A stretch of DNA of 50,023 bases from an uncultured Blautia sp. (lineage in GTDB: Bacteria; Bacillota; Clostridia; Lachnospirales; Lachnospiraceae): NCBI GenBank assembly GCA_944380235.1, contig CALWHD010000137.1, positions 1 through 50,023 on the forward strand, written 5' to 3'. Below, piece by piece: positions 25,773 through 34,290 of the stretch. Position numbers and translations under genes: made by a program. Numbering within the stretch: the stretch's first letter is position 1; the number at the start of each line of letters is the position of its first letter. Under the pieces are notes generated by a model. The model ran no database searches and was not told where the DNA came from. It saw nothing but the letters and a program-made list of their open reading frames with translations.

Positions 25773-26640
25773 AACAGAATTGCTGAAGCAGAAACTGGCT
25801 GAGGCGGACGCAATTCTTATAGGAGCGGGAGCGGGACTTTCAGCCTCCGCCGGATTCAGTTATACAGGCAGACGCTTTCAGCAGTATTTTCAGGATTTTA
25901 TAGAAAAATATGGTTTTCAGGATATGTATTCAGCCGGATTTTATTCCTATGATTCGTTGGAAGAACATTGGGCGTATTGGAGCAGATATATTTATATCAA
26001 CCGGTATATGGACGCACCAGAGCCGGTTTATGATAAATTATATGAGCTGGTCAGGGAAAAGGACTATTTTGTTTTGACCACCAACGTGGATCATTGTTTC
26101 CAGAAAGCTGGTTTTGAGAAGAACAGGCTGTTTTATACTCAGGGGGATTATGGTCTGTGGCAGTGTTCCAGACCCTGCCATTACAAGACTTATGAGAATG
26201 AGGACAGTATCCGCAGGATGATGGAGAGTCAGGGATACAGGATCAGTGAGGATGGTGTGCCTTTTCTGCAGGATGATGCAGTGCTGAAAATGAAAGTGAC
26301 GGCAGAATTGGTGCCCCGCTGTCCAGTCTGCGGAGCCCCGATGTCTATGAATCTGCGTGCGGACCAGACCTTTGTGGAGGATGAAGGATGGCATAGGGCA
26401 GCAGAAAGATATCAGCAGTTTATACAGCAGCACGAAGGAAAACAGGTGTTATATCTGGAGCTTGGAGTAGGGGGCAACACCCCGGTGATCATCAAATATC
26501 CTTTCTGGCAGATGACCATGAAGAATCCTGAAGCGGTTTACGCCTGTATCAACTATGGAGAGGCGTTTTGTCCAAAGGAAATTATAGGACAGTCTATTTG
26601 TGTGGACGGTGATATCGGAGAAGTATTGGAGAAATTATAA
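25723..26640 (+). CDS. Class M sirtuin (SirTM-like protein ADP-ribosyltransferase)
   Basis: A 305-residue SIR2-fold protein. The NAD-binding loop GAGAGLSASAG is at 34-44, TTNVD at 119-123 gives N121 and D123, and a zinc ribbon uses C148, C152 and a later CPVC. At the position of the usual catalytic histidine (HG motif) the sequence reads TQGDYG, with Q140, as I recall for SirTM enzymes, which ADP-ribosylate lipoyl-carrier proteins. GGAGGTGA precedes ATG 25723 by six bases within the macrodomain gene. The lipoate ligase and GcvH-like carrier that accompany SirTM in staphylococci and streptococci are not here. Confidence 0.9.
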   Translation: MFLRTKTIESTSDYYSKTELLKQKLAEADAILIGAGAGLSASAGFSYTGRRFQQYFQDFIEKYGFQDMYSAGFYSYDSLEEHWAYWSRYIYINRYMDAPEPVYDKLYELVREKDYFVLTTNVDHCFQKAGFEKNRLFYTQGDYGLWQCSRPCHYKTYENEDSIRRMMESQGYRISEDGVPFLQDDAVLKMKVTAELVPRCPVCGAPMSMNLRADQTFVEDEGWHRAAERYQQFIQQHEGKQVLYLELGVGGNTPVIIKYPFWQMTMKNPEAVYACINYGEAFCPKEIIGQSICVDGDIGEVLEKL

Positions 26641-26709
26641 TCATTTCAGGAAAGACTCATATAAAGCACACAGGCGTCTGCGGGCAGTAAGAAGGGTTCA
26701 GAGCAAAAA

Positions 26710-26765
26710 CCAGAAGGTTTCCCCGTTTTTCTATGACAGAAAAGCAGGGAAACCTTCTGGCTTTC
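26710..26765. terminator. Bidirectional terminator between the sirtuin and pflA genes
   Basis: CCAGAAGGTTTCCC (26710-26723) pairs perfectly with GGGAAACCTTCTGG (26747-26760), with an inner TTTTTCT/AGAAAA extension. The minus-strand exit has five T; the plus-strand exit is CTTTCTAT. It lies between convergent genes. Confidence 0.85.
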
Positions 26766-26793
26766 TATAATATACATGTTTACCCGCAGTGAA

Positions 26794-27579
26794 TCACATC
26801 TTACTGTGATGCCGGTATTTTTTTACACTCTGCAGAATAATTTTTCTTGCTTGCGCAGCTTTTTCTTTTGGAAGATCGTGCATGCCTTTTAAGGGATAGT
26901 CTATCCCAAGCTCTTCATACTTTTTCTCCCCCATCCCATGGTAGGGAAGTACCTCCAGTCCCCGGATATTAGGATGGGCGGCAATGATCTTTCCGATGCC
27001 CTCCAGCTCCTGGGAGCTGTCAGTATACCCTTCTGTAATTACATGGCGGATGATTACAGGAATGCTGCATTTTTCAGCAAAATCCAGAAAATCCAGCACA
27101 TGGTCCTGACTCTGTCCGGTAAGGATTTTGTGTCCGTCAGGACTGCTGTGTTTCAGATCCAGAAGAATCAGAGAGGTAGATGCGAAAAGACTCTTATACA
27201 TCTCTTCCTGCTCCCTGCGAAACGCGATCCCGGAAGTGTCCAGGCAAGTATGGATGCCCTTTCCATGTGCTTTTTCAAACAGCTCTGTGAGAAAAGAAAG
27301 CTGCATCAGAGGTTCTCCCCCTGTGGCAGTAATGCCGCCGTTTTTATAGAAATTTCTATTTTTTTCGTAGACAGAAAGAATCTCATCCACTGTCATAAGA
27401 GTTCCCTTTTTAAATTCCCAGGTATCAGGATTATGGCAATACAGGCACCGCATGGGACAGCCCTGGAAAAACACTACCAGACGTATTCCGGGACCGTCCA
27501 CAGTGCCGAAACTCTCTATAGAGTGGATATAGCCGGACCGATTACATTCCGTCATGGAAGGTTCTGGAGATGACTTCAT
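26794..27579 (-). CDS. pflA: Pyruvate formate-lyase activating enzyme (radical SAM)
   Basis: A 261-residue radical SAM activase. C41, C45 and C48 in [15 protein letters not shown] bind the 4Fe-4S cluster, [13 protein letters not shown] is the SAM-binding GGE block, and the [10 protein letters not shown] opening is typical of PflA. It places the glycyl radical on pyruvate formate-lyase; in this genome the target glycine sits on the separate small protein encoded just upstream. ATG 27579 has AGGA eight bases before it and overlaps that gene by 38 bases; ATG 27555 is an alternative. Confidence 0.94.
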   Translation of the reverse strand: MKSSPEPSMTECNRSGYIHSIESFGTVDGPGIRLVVFFQGCPMRCLYCHNPDTWEFKKGTLMTVDEILSVYEKNRNFYKNGGITATGGEPLMQLSFLTELFEKAHGKGIHTCLDTSGIAFRREQEEMYKSLFASTSLILLDLKHSSPDGHKILTGQSQDHVLDFLDFAEKCSIPVIIRHVITEGYTDSSQELEGIGKIIAAHPNIRGLEVLPYHGMGEKKYEELGIDYPLKGMHDLPKEKAAQARKIILQSVKKYRHHSKM

Positions 27580-27784
27580 CCTGCTGTTCCTTTGTCAGTT
27601 TATGGAAATTTACGGCATATCCTGATACACGTACGGTCAGCTGGGGATATTTTTCAGGGTGTTTCTGAGCGTCTAAAAGAGTTTCTTTTGTAAAAACATT
27701 GACATTTAAGTGATGACCGCCTTTTTCAGCGTATCCGTCTAATAAACCTACCAGGTTGTCGATCTGTGCGTCACTGATTTTCAT
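27542..27784 (-). CDS. grcA: Stand-alone glycyl-radical domain of pyruvate formate-lyase (GrcA-like)
   Basis: An 80-residue protein equal to the C-terminal end of a normal pyruvate formate-lyase. [19 protein letters not shown] and RVSGYAV are conserved, with G55 the radical-bearing glycine, and the protein ends in [11 protein letters not shown] as intact enzymes do. It has its own perfect AGGAGGT site before ATG 27784, 114 bp after the stop of the large gene, so it is a true separate gene and not a frameshifted tail. It resembles E. coli GrcA/YfiD, but there the main enzyme also keeps its own radical domain. Confidence 0.88.
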   Translation of the reverse strand: MKISDAQIDNLVGLLDGYAEKGGHHLNVNVFTKETLLDAQKHPEKYPQLTVRVSGYAVNFHKLTKEQQDEVISRTFHDGM

Positions 27785-27807
27785 GATAAATTACCTCCTG
27801 TTATTTG

Positions 27808-27830
27808 GGCGCATCCTGATTCGGTGCGCC
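27808..27830 (-). other. Hairpin between the two pyruvate formate-lyase genes
   Basis: GGCGCA (27808-27813) and TGCGCC (27825-27830) form a six-base-pair GC stem without a U-tract, 24 bases before the start of the small gene. It may be an mRNA processing or stability element that raises the small product relative to the large one. Only the stem is seen; the role is inference. Confidence 0.4.
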
Positions 27831-27898
27831 GTGTGTATTTTATTATGTTTCCTGCAAGCCTCCGCTGTCTTCTTTACTGCGTCGGATTCCCTGCTGTG

Positions 27899-29983
27899 TT
27901 ACTCATTTCCCAGTTCTGCGTTTGGCTCGCAGCAGGCACAGTCGGGATCCAGTTCAAAACTGATGTCGTCAAAGAATACTGCGTCGTCTTTTCCAAGAGC
28001 TCCCGGAATGATGGAAAAAGTATTGGAGATACCGTCCTGTGCATCCTTAAAGGGCAGCTTGGAGACAGAAGCCAGGGAAGCTACAGCCCCGTGGCTGTCT
28101 CTGTGGTGCATGGGGTTGGCACCGGGAGCAAATGCCTGTCCTGCCTTTCTTCCGTCCGGTGTGGAACCGGTTGCTTTTCCATACACCACGTTGGAGGTGA
28201 TGGTGAGGATGGAAGTGGTGGGGATTCCGCCGCGGTAGGTGTGGTTTCCCTTTACATACTGCATAAACTCGTGGACAATGTCATAGGCAATGTCATCCAC
28301 ACGGTCATCATCGTTTCCATATTTGGGGAACTCACCCTCTACTTCATAGTCTACAGCGATACCGTTTTCATCCCGGACAGCTTTTACTTTTGCGTATTTG
28401 ATCGCTGACAGAGAGTCTGCCACAACAGAAAGTCCGGCGATGCCTGTGGCAAACCACCTGGTCACTTTTTTATCATGGAGTGCCATCTGAAGTCTTTCAT
28501 AGCAGTATTTGTCATGCATATAGTGGATGATGTTCAAAGTATTTACATACACCTGAGCCAGCCATTTCATCATATCACGGAACCGTTCCATAACCTCATC
28601 ATAATCCAGATATTCGGAAGTGACAGGGCGGAATTTTGGTCCTACCTGTTTTTTGGAGATTTCGTCTACACCGCCGTTGATGGCATAGAGCAGACATTTT
28701 GCCAGGTTTGCCCTTGCTCCGAAAAACTGCATCTCTTTTCCGATACGCATAGAAGATACGCAGCATGCAATGGCGTAATCATCTCCATGTGTCACTCTCA
28801 TCAGGTCATCATTCTCATACTGGATAGAAGAAGACGCGATAGAAGTTTTTGCGCAGAAACGTTTAAAGTTTCCGGGCAGTCTTGTGGACCACAGGACTGT
28901 CAGGTTGGGCTCCGGTGCGGTTCCCAGATTTTCCAGAGTGTGCAGGTAACGGTAGGACATCTTGGTCACCATGTGCCGTCCGTCGATTCCCATGCCGCCG
29001 ATGGATTCTGTTACCCAGGTAGGATCTCCGGAGAACAGGGCGTTGTATTCCGGCGTTCTTGCGAATTTTACCAGGCGCAGCTTCATGATAAAGTGGTCGA
29101 TAAATTCCTGAATCTGCTCCTCTGTGAAGGTGCCATTGCGTAAATCTCTTTCTGCGTAGATGTCAAGGAAAGTGGAAGTACGTCCGAGGGACATTGCAGC
29201 GCCGTTCTGTTCTTTGATAGCTGCAAGGTATCCGAAGTACAGCCACTGAATGGCCTCCTGAACATTAGCGGCCGGGCGTGAGATGTCAAAACCGTAAATG
29301 TTTCCAAGTTCTTTTAATTCTTTTAAGGCCTTGATCTGTTCGGAAAGCTCTTCTCTTTCGCGTGTAACATCAGAATACATGATAGTTCTTGTGGAATCCT
29401 TCTGATTCTGTTTGTCCGCAATCAGCCTGTCTACGCCGTAGAGTGCGACGCGGCGGTAGTCGCCGATGATCCGTCCTCTGCCGTATGCATCAGGAAGTCC
29501 TGTGATAATGTGGCTGGAGCGGCAGGCGCGCATTTCCGGAGTGTATGCGTCAAAAACACCATCATTGTGTGTTTTGCGGTGTTTGGTAAAAAATTCAACC
29601 ACCTGGGGGTCAACCTTGTAGCCATTGTCTTCACACGCCTTCATTGCCATGCGGATACCGCCGTAGGGCTGAAGAGAACGTTTGAAAGGCTTGTCTGTCT
29701 GGAAGCCTACGATGGTTTCCTTCTCTTTGTCCAGATAACCCGGACCGTGAGAGGTAATCGTGGATATGATCTTTGTATCCATATCCAGAACACCGCCTTT
29801 TTCTCTTTCCTGCTGGGATAAATCCATTACCTGTGCCCATAAGTCTTTGGTTGCCTGAGTAGGTCCCTGAAGAAAAGATTCATCGCCGTCATAAGGAGTA
29901 TAGTTTTTCTGAATAAAGTCTCTGACATTGATCTCTTTTTCCCAGATTCCTTCCCGGAAAGATTCCCATTCTTTGAAATTCAT
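27899..29983 (-). CDS. pflB: Pyruvate formate-lyase, catalytic part lacking the glycyl-radical domain
   Basis: A 694-residue enzyme that would convert pyruvate and CoA to acetyl-CoA and formate. C407-C408 in [12 protein letters not shown] are the catalytic cysteine pair; [18 protein letters not shown] and [15 protein letters not shown] are strongly conserved. After [16 protein letters not shown] the protein continues for about 30 residues rich in Asp and Cys ([16 protein letters not shown]) and stops, exactly where complete enzymes enter the radical domain. That domain is encoded by the next gene. AGGAGGT precedes the ATG. Operon order is pflB, radical domain, pflA. Confidence 0.93.
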   Translation of the reverse strand: MNFKEWESFREGIWEKEINVRDFIQKNYTPYDGDESFLQGPTQATKDLWAQVMDLSQQEREKGGVLDMDTKIISTITSHGPGYLDKEKETIVGFQTDKPFKRSLQPYGGIRMAMKACEDNGYKVDPQVVEFFTKHRKTHNDGVFDAYTPEMRACRSSHIITGLPDAYGRGRIIGDYRRVALYGVDRLIADKQNQKDSTRTIMYSDVTREREELSEQIKALKELKELGNIYGFDISRPAANVQEAIQWLYFGYLAAIKEQNGAAMSLGRTSTFLDIYAERDLRNGTFTEEQIQEFIDHFIMKLRLVKFARTPEYNALFSGDPTWVTESIGGMGIDGRHMVTKMSYRYLHTLENLGTAPEPNLTVLWSTRLPGNFKRFCAKTSIASSSIQYENDDLMRVTHGDDYAIACCVSSMRIGKEMQFFGARANLAKCLLYAINGGVDEISKKQVGPKFRPVTSEYLDYDEVMERFRDMMKWLAQVYVNTLNIIHYMHDKYCYERLQMALHDKKVTRWFATGIAGLSVVADSLSAIKYAKVKAVRDENGIAVDYEVEGEFPKYGNDDDRVDDIAYDIVHEFMQYVKGNHTYRGGIPTTSILTITSNVVYGKATGSTPDGRKAGQAFAPGANPMHHRDSHGAVASLASVSKLPFKDAQDGISNTFSIIPGALGKDDAVFFDDISFELDPDCACCEPNAELGNE

Positions 29984-30038
29984 AATTGACCTCCTATATT
30001 TTGTAGTTAGTTACAAATAACATTCTCTGTATGTGGAG

Positions 30039-30067
30039 ATTCTATAATATTGGACTGGAAAAGTCAA
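30039..30067 (-). promoter_or_regulatory. Candidate promoter of the pfl operon
   Basis: On the minus strand, TTGACT (30067-30062) and TAGAAT (30044-30039) are separated by 17 bp, about 55 bp upstream of the pflB start. Confidence 0.65.
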
Positions 30068-30093
30068 GGATCTGCCGTGTTTATATTTCAGTA

Positions 30094-30134
30094 CAAAAAA
30101 AGAATGCCGGGAAATGGCTGGTTCCGGGCTTTTT
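30094..30134. other. Hairpin between the divergent pfl and pgi promoters
   Basis: CCGGGAA (30107-30113) pairs with TTCCGG (30122-30127) with one bulge. It has T5 on the plus side and T7 on the minus side, so it looks like a small bidirectional terminator, but it lies upstream of both promoters. It may insulate the two units. The rest of the 313-bp intergenic region shows only the two promoters. Confidence 0.4.
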
Positions 30135-30191
30135 GTGTGGAAAAAAATACAGAAAATTCGTGGAGGAAGCCAGGACCGGGAAAGCTTAGTC

Positions 30192-30220
30192 TTGAAATTC
30201 CGGGGATTTGATATTATAAT
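30192..30220 (+). promoter_or_regulatory. Candidate promoter of pgi
   Basis: TTGAAA (30192-30197) and TATAAT (30215-30220) are 17 bp apart, about 75 bp before the pgi start codon. Confidence 0.75.
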
Positions 30221-30296
30221 CAATTTAGTAAAATAAGAGTCTGAAAATATATATAAAATATATAAGTACAGATTCAAATGAAGGAGGAATCTAATC

Positions 30297-31877
30297 ATGA
30301 TCACCTGGAACAATTTAGACACCCTTGCTTCCTATCAGGAACTTTTCAAAACAGAAAAAGTAAACCTTGCAGAAGTTATGAGCGGAGAGAATGGAGCGGA
30401 ACGCGTAAAGAATTACAGTGTTCCTATGGCACAAGGGCTTTCCTACAATTTTGCCGCAAAGCAGGTGGATGACAATATATTGGAAGTTCTGAAGAAGCTG
30501 GCAGAAGAAGCGCAGCTGGCAGAAAAATTTGAGGCACTTTATAACGGCGAAGTGATCAATACGGGAGAGAAGCGTCTGGTTCTTCATCATCTGACCAGAG
30601 GACAGCTTGGAAATGCTGTTGAGGCTGACGGTGTGGACAAACGTACTTTCTATACAGAGCAGCAGAGCAAAATTGCTGCATTCGCGGAAAAAGTACATAG
30701 CGGAGAGATCACCAATGCAGCAGGTGAGAAATTCACCACTGTGGTTCAGATCGGCATCGGCGGCAGTGACCTTGGTCCCCGCGCTATGTACCTGGCACTG
30801 GAGAACTGGGCAAAGAAGCATGACGCATTTAAGATGGAAGCGAAATTCATCAGCAATGTAGACCCGGATGACGCTGCCGGTGTTCTCAATACTATTGATG
30901 TTGCCCATTCCATTTTTATCCTGGTCTCCAAATCAGGCACAACACTTGAAACACTGACAAATGAGTCTTTTGTAAAGGATGCTCTGACAAATGCCGGGCT
31001 GGATCCTTCCAAGCATATGATTGCAGTTACAAGCGAGACTTCTCCGCTGGCTAAGAGCGATGATTATCTTGCGGCATTCTTTATGGATGATTATATCGGA
31101 GGGCGTTATTCTTCCACGTCTGCGGTAGGCGGTGCAGTGCTGTCTCTGGCATTCGGACCTGAAGTGTTCGCCCAGTTCCTGGAAGGAGCAGCAGCAGAAG
31201 ACAAGCTTTCCGCAGAAAAAGAGGTGTTAAAAAATGCAGCTATGCTGGATGCGCTGATCGGGGTTTACGAACGCAACGTATTGGGATATCCAAGCACAGC
31301 AGTTCTTCCATATTCCCAGGCGCTCAGCCGTTTTCCGGCGCATCTGCAGCAGCTGGATATGGAATCCAACGGTAAATCTGTGAATCGTTTCGGCGAGCCG
31401 GTGGACTATGTGACCGGACCGCTGATCTTCGGCGAACCGGGAACCAATGGACAGCACTCCTTCTATCAGCTGCTCCATCAGGGAACCGATATCGTGCCAT
31501 TACAGTTTGTAGGATTTAAAAACAACCAGATGGACACTGACGTAGTGATCCAGGGCAGCACAAGCCAGCAGAAACTCTGCGCCAACGTGGCGGCTCAGAT
31601 CATGGCGTTTGCCTGCGGCAAGGCGGATGAGAACCGTAATAAAAACTTTGAAGGCGGACGTCCTTCCAGCATCATAATCGGTGATCAGGTAAATCCAAAG
31701 ACTTTAGGAGCACTTCTTGCACACTTTGAGAATAAGGTTATGTTCCAGGGATTCCTGTGGAATGTAAACAGTTTTGACCAGGAAGGCGTTCAGCTTGGAA
31801 AAGTTCTGGCAAAACGTGTGCTTGCCCATGAGACAGACGGCGCACTGAAAGTATTCAGTGATCTGCTGAACATCTGA
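30297..31877 (+). CDS. pgi: Glucose-6-phosphate isomerase
   Basis: A 526-residue SIS-fold isomerase that interconverts glucose-6-phosphate and fructose-6-phosphate. IGIGGSDLGPRAMYLALENW is the first phosphosugar-binding block, VSKSGTTLETLTN the second, GEPGTNGQHSFYQLLHQG carries the catalytic region, and the C-terminal WNVNSFDQEGVQLGK is the family signature. It is longer than the roughly 450-residue form usual in Bacillus. AAGGAGG lies eight bases or so before the ATG. It is a single-gene unit with its own promoter and terminator. Confidence 0.96.
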   Translation: MITWNNLDTLASYQELFKTEKVNLAEVMSGENGAERVKNYSVPMAQGLSYNFAAKQVDDNILEVLKKLAEEAQLAEKFEALYNGEVINTGEKRLVLHHLTRGQLGNAVEADGVDKRTFYTEQQSKIAAFAEKVHSGEITNAAGEKFTTVVQIGIGGSDLGPRAMYLALENWAKKHDAFKMEAKFISNVDPDDAAGVLNTIDVAHSIFILVSKSGTTLETLTNESFVKDALTNAGLDPSKHMIAVTSETSPLAKSDDYLAAFFMDDYIGGRYSSTSAVGGAVLSLAFGPEVFAQFLEGAAAEDKLSAEKEVLKNAAMLDALIGVYERNVLGYPSTAVLPYSQALSRFPAHLQQLDMESNGKSVNRFGEPVDYVTGPLIFGEPGTNGQHSFYQLLHQGTDIVPLQFVGFKNNQMDTDVVIQGSTSQQKLCANVAAQIMAFACGKADENRNKNFEGGRPSSIIIGDQVNPKTLGALLAHFENKVMFQGFLWNVNSFDQEGVQLGKVLAKRVLAHETDGALKVFSDLLNI

Positions 31878-31917
31878 TAAAAGAAAGAGATTCAAGAGAG
31901 GAAAGAATCAGATAGAA

Positions 31918-31975
31918 AATCCCCCTTCCTGTAAGGAATGAAAGTTCCGGTGCAGGAAGGGGGATTGAGTTTTTT
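31918..31975. terminator. Terminator of pgi, shared with the convergent DUF624 gene
   Basis: AATCCCCCTTCCTG (31918-31931) pairs perfectly with CAGGAAGGGGGATT (31953-31966), then GAGTTTTTTG on the plus strand and a short T4 on the minus strand. Confidence 0.9.
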
Positions 31976-32007
31976 GTTGTATGCGGAGATAAAAATTTCC
32001 GTGATTC

Positions 32008-32706
32008 CTAATTTTTCTTTTCCTCTGTTTCAGGAAGTTCTTCCGGTACAACGTAGGCATCCGGATTTTCGGGAGTTTCTGCGGAAGGTTCATATTTTGC
32101 AAAAACTTTGCGGAACATCATAGACTGGACATATGCCACACAGGAAAAGCCCAGCAGGATCCACAGCATGCTTCCGTATACCAGAGTGGTGGCTGTCAGT
32201 AAAGTAATGATCACCAGTGCAACAGGAAGCAGGATGATAAGGAGAGTGTAGGGCAGATTTAAAATACTGATAAGCATGGCATTCTTAAAAGTATTTTTTA
32301 AATTGTTCTCGAATCTTGCGATATAAGCAAAGATGTAGCTGAGAATCATGACATAAAATACTGACACTGCTCCGATGAGTACTTTAAAAATATTCGACAT
32401 ATTTCCAGGAAGAATCTTTGCGGCCTGGAAATCAATATAAAAGAAGATTCCGACCACCAGCATGATCAGCCATACAATGGTGGAAATCTTAAAATTCTCT
32501 TTAAATGCTTTCAGGAAACCTTTAAAAATATAGGCTTCCTCTCCTCTTACCATTTTCAGAGTGATGGTGTAAAGTGCTGTCAGTGAAGCTCCTGCCGTTA
32601 CAATGGGGATACAACAGACAATGGTCATCAGGTTTAAGATCATCAGGTCACATACACGGGAAAGAAACCGCATAATGGGACTGTCCAAACTAAAAAAACT
32701 GCTCAT
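32008..32706 (-). CDS. DUF624 (YesL-like) integral membrane protein
   Basis: A 232-residue protein with about five or six hydrophobic segments (near residues 18-45, 75-100, 105-130, 140-165, 168-200). The opening SPIMRFLSRVCDLMILNLM and the following CCIPIVTAGASLTALY are the DUF624/YesL signature. A charged Glu/Pro-rich tail is cytoplasmic. YesL proteins often accompany carbohydrate transport genes, but here it follows a CNNM transporter gene by 24 bp. The function is unknown. Confidence 0.85.
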   Translation of the reverse strand: MSSFFSLDSPIMRFLSRVCDLMILNLMTIVCCIPIVTAGASLTALYTITLKMVRGEEAYIFKGFLKAFKENFKISTIVWLIMLVVGIFFYIDFQAAKILPGNMSNIFKVLIGAVSVFYVMILSYIFAYIARFENNLKNTFKNAMLISILNLPYTLLIILLPVALVIITLLTATTLVYGSMLWILLGFSCVAYVQSMMFRKVFAKYEPSAETPENPDAYVVPEELPETEEKKN

Positions 32707-32730
32707 AAAATCAAGTCCTTTCCATAATCG

Positions 32731-34014
32731 TTAGTCAGTTTCCTTTTCCATATTGGTAAAGGATTCAGGCAGATAGATGTGAACCGTTTCGATTCGGTTC
32801 CTGTCTGTCTTGTCTACCACAAGGCGGACTCCGGAATCTGTGGTGACAGATTCGCCTGCCTGTGGGAAGCGGTCAAGCTGTTCGATAATATATCCTCCGA
32901 TGGAGTCATAGTCATCAGACTCAATATTCAGATGGATCTGGTCGTCCAGATCATCAAGTCTTGCGGAACCAAGAGCCAGATATTCTTTGCCGGGAATAAT
33001 TTCTGTCAGATCTTCTTCTTCGCTGTCATCATATTCATCATGGATATCTCCAACGATTTCTTCCACTAAATCTTCCAGTGTGATGATGCCGGATGTAGCA
33101 CCGTATTCATCTAAAACAACTGCAAAGTTCACAGAATTTTTCTTCATTTCCATGAGGAGTTCAGAAGTCTTTTTGTATTCATAAGTAAAGTATGCTTCCC
33201 GGAGGAGCTTTTTCATGGAGAAGTCCTCTCTGTCGGTAAGAAGCAGGTCTTTTACATTTACAATTCCAATAATATTGTCTGTGGTCTCTTCATATACTGG
33301 GAAGCGGGTATGCTTTTCTTCCCGGAACATGGCGATCAGATCATCGTAGCTGCTGTTTACATCTACAAAAGAAACATCAATACGGGGTACCATAATATCT
33401 TGTGCCTGAGAATCACTGAAATCGAATACGTTATAGATCATTTCCCGTTCTCCGGTCTCAATCACACCTTCCTCATGTCCCACATTGACAAGCGTGCGAA
33501 GCTCATGCTCTGTAATGGTCTGGGTTTTGACGCTGGAATCTACCCGGAGCAGTGTGACCACGCCCTGTGCCAGCTTGTTTACCACGAAGATTACTGGAGT
33601 AAGGATGATCATGAGCAGACGAATCGTCTTTGCATAACTGAGTGCCAGCTTTTCCGCATGGGCAGCGGCAAGGGTTTTTGGGGTGATTTCTCCGAAAAGA
33701 AGTACCAGAAGAGTAATGATACCAGTACTGATACCTACCGCCGCGCTTCCGAAGAGCCGCATGGTAATGGTGGTCGCAAGAGAGGATGCGCTGATATTGA
33801 CGATGTTGTTTCCAATCAAAATTGTACTGAGAAGCTTGCCTGGGTTTTCTATTACTTTTAAAAGTGTTTTGGCTTTTGAATCACCCTGATCGGCAAGTGT
33901 CTGGATACGAATTTTGTTTGCTGTTGTCATAGAAGTTTCTGCCGAAGAAAAAAATGCAGAAAGGCAAATGAGAATTATCAGGGCAAGAAACTGTATGGCG
34001 TCACCTGAATCCAA
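32731..34014 (-). CDS. CNNM/CorC-family divalent cation transporter (hemolysin-like)
   Basis: A 427-residue membrane protein. The N-terminal DUF21/CNNM domain has four hydrophobic segments with SAFFSSAETSM and LLFGEITPKTLAA. Two CBS repeats follow (MVPRIDVSFVDV; DEYGATSGIITLEDLVEEIVG), then a CorC/HlyC domain. Members move Mg2+ or other divalent cations. I choose TTG 34014, since AAAGGAG lies nine bases upstream on the minus strand and the protein then begins with the typical short DSGDAIQFLAL; a longer form from ATG 34074 has no site. It is followed by the DUF624 gene. Confidence 0.88.
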   Translation of the reverse strand: MDSGDAIQFLALIILICLSAFFSSAETSMTTANKIRIQTLADQGDSKAKTLLKVIENPGKLLSTILIGNNIVNISASSLATTITMRLFGSAAVGISTGIITLLVLLFGEITPKTLAAAHAEKLALSYAKTIRLLMIILTPVIFVVNKLAQGVVTLLRVDSSVKTQTITEHELRTLVNVGHEEGVIETGEREMIYNVFDFSDSQAQDIMVPRIDVSFVDVNSSYDDLIAMFREEKHTRFPVYEETTDNIIGIVNVKDLLLTDREDFSMKKLLREAYFTYEYKKTSELLMEMKKNSVNFAVVLDEYGATSGIITLEDLVEEIVGDIHDEYDDSEEEDLTEIIPGKEYLALGSARLDDLDDQIHLNIESDDYDSIGGYIIEQLDRFPQAGESVTTDSGVRLVVDKTDRNRIETVHIYLPESFTNMEKETD

Positions 34015-34206
34015 GTTTTTCAACTCCTTTGTATGTAAGATATTTATCTGGCATGACTGTACACTATACATCAATGCCGCTGTTAGGAAATAATATACAT
34101 GATTTTAGTAAGGAATGCAAGTAAAATCCGGGGAAAGAAGGTTGTCACGAAAGGAAAAAATTGAACGGAAAAAGTCATTTTTGGGGTGTCGAAAAACGCA
34201 AAAGTG

Positions 34207-34215
34207 TGTTATACT
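34207..34215 (+). promoter_or_regulatory. Extended -10 promoter of the surface-protein gene
   Basis: TG followed by one base and TATACT (34207-34215) forms an extended -10 element. No strong -35 is seen at 17 bp. Initiation near 34222 would exclude the upstream GTG at 34186 as a start codon. Confidence 0.45.
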
Positions 34216-34290
34216 TACCCCGAATGGGTAACCATATCCATGACGAAGACTGTAAAGCATGTTTGTTTAGAAGGGAATGTCTTAATAGAA

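Noticed and set aside
27785-27898. The pfl split as a simple frameshift or sequencing error
   Set aside because: A 114-bp gap, a stem and a full ribosome site before an ATG separate the two parts; one or two inserted bases would not fuse them.
28475-29143. A 222-codon plus-strand frame opposite pflB
   Set aside because: Antisense to a strongly conserved gene, with no ribosome site or recognisable domain.
34186-34290. GTG at 34186 or ATG at 34240 as start of the surface protein
   Set aside because: The extended -10 element lies downstream of the GTG, and both would put 17-35 non-hydrophobic residues before a normal signal peptide.
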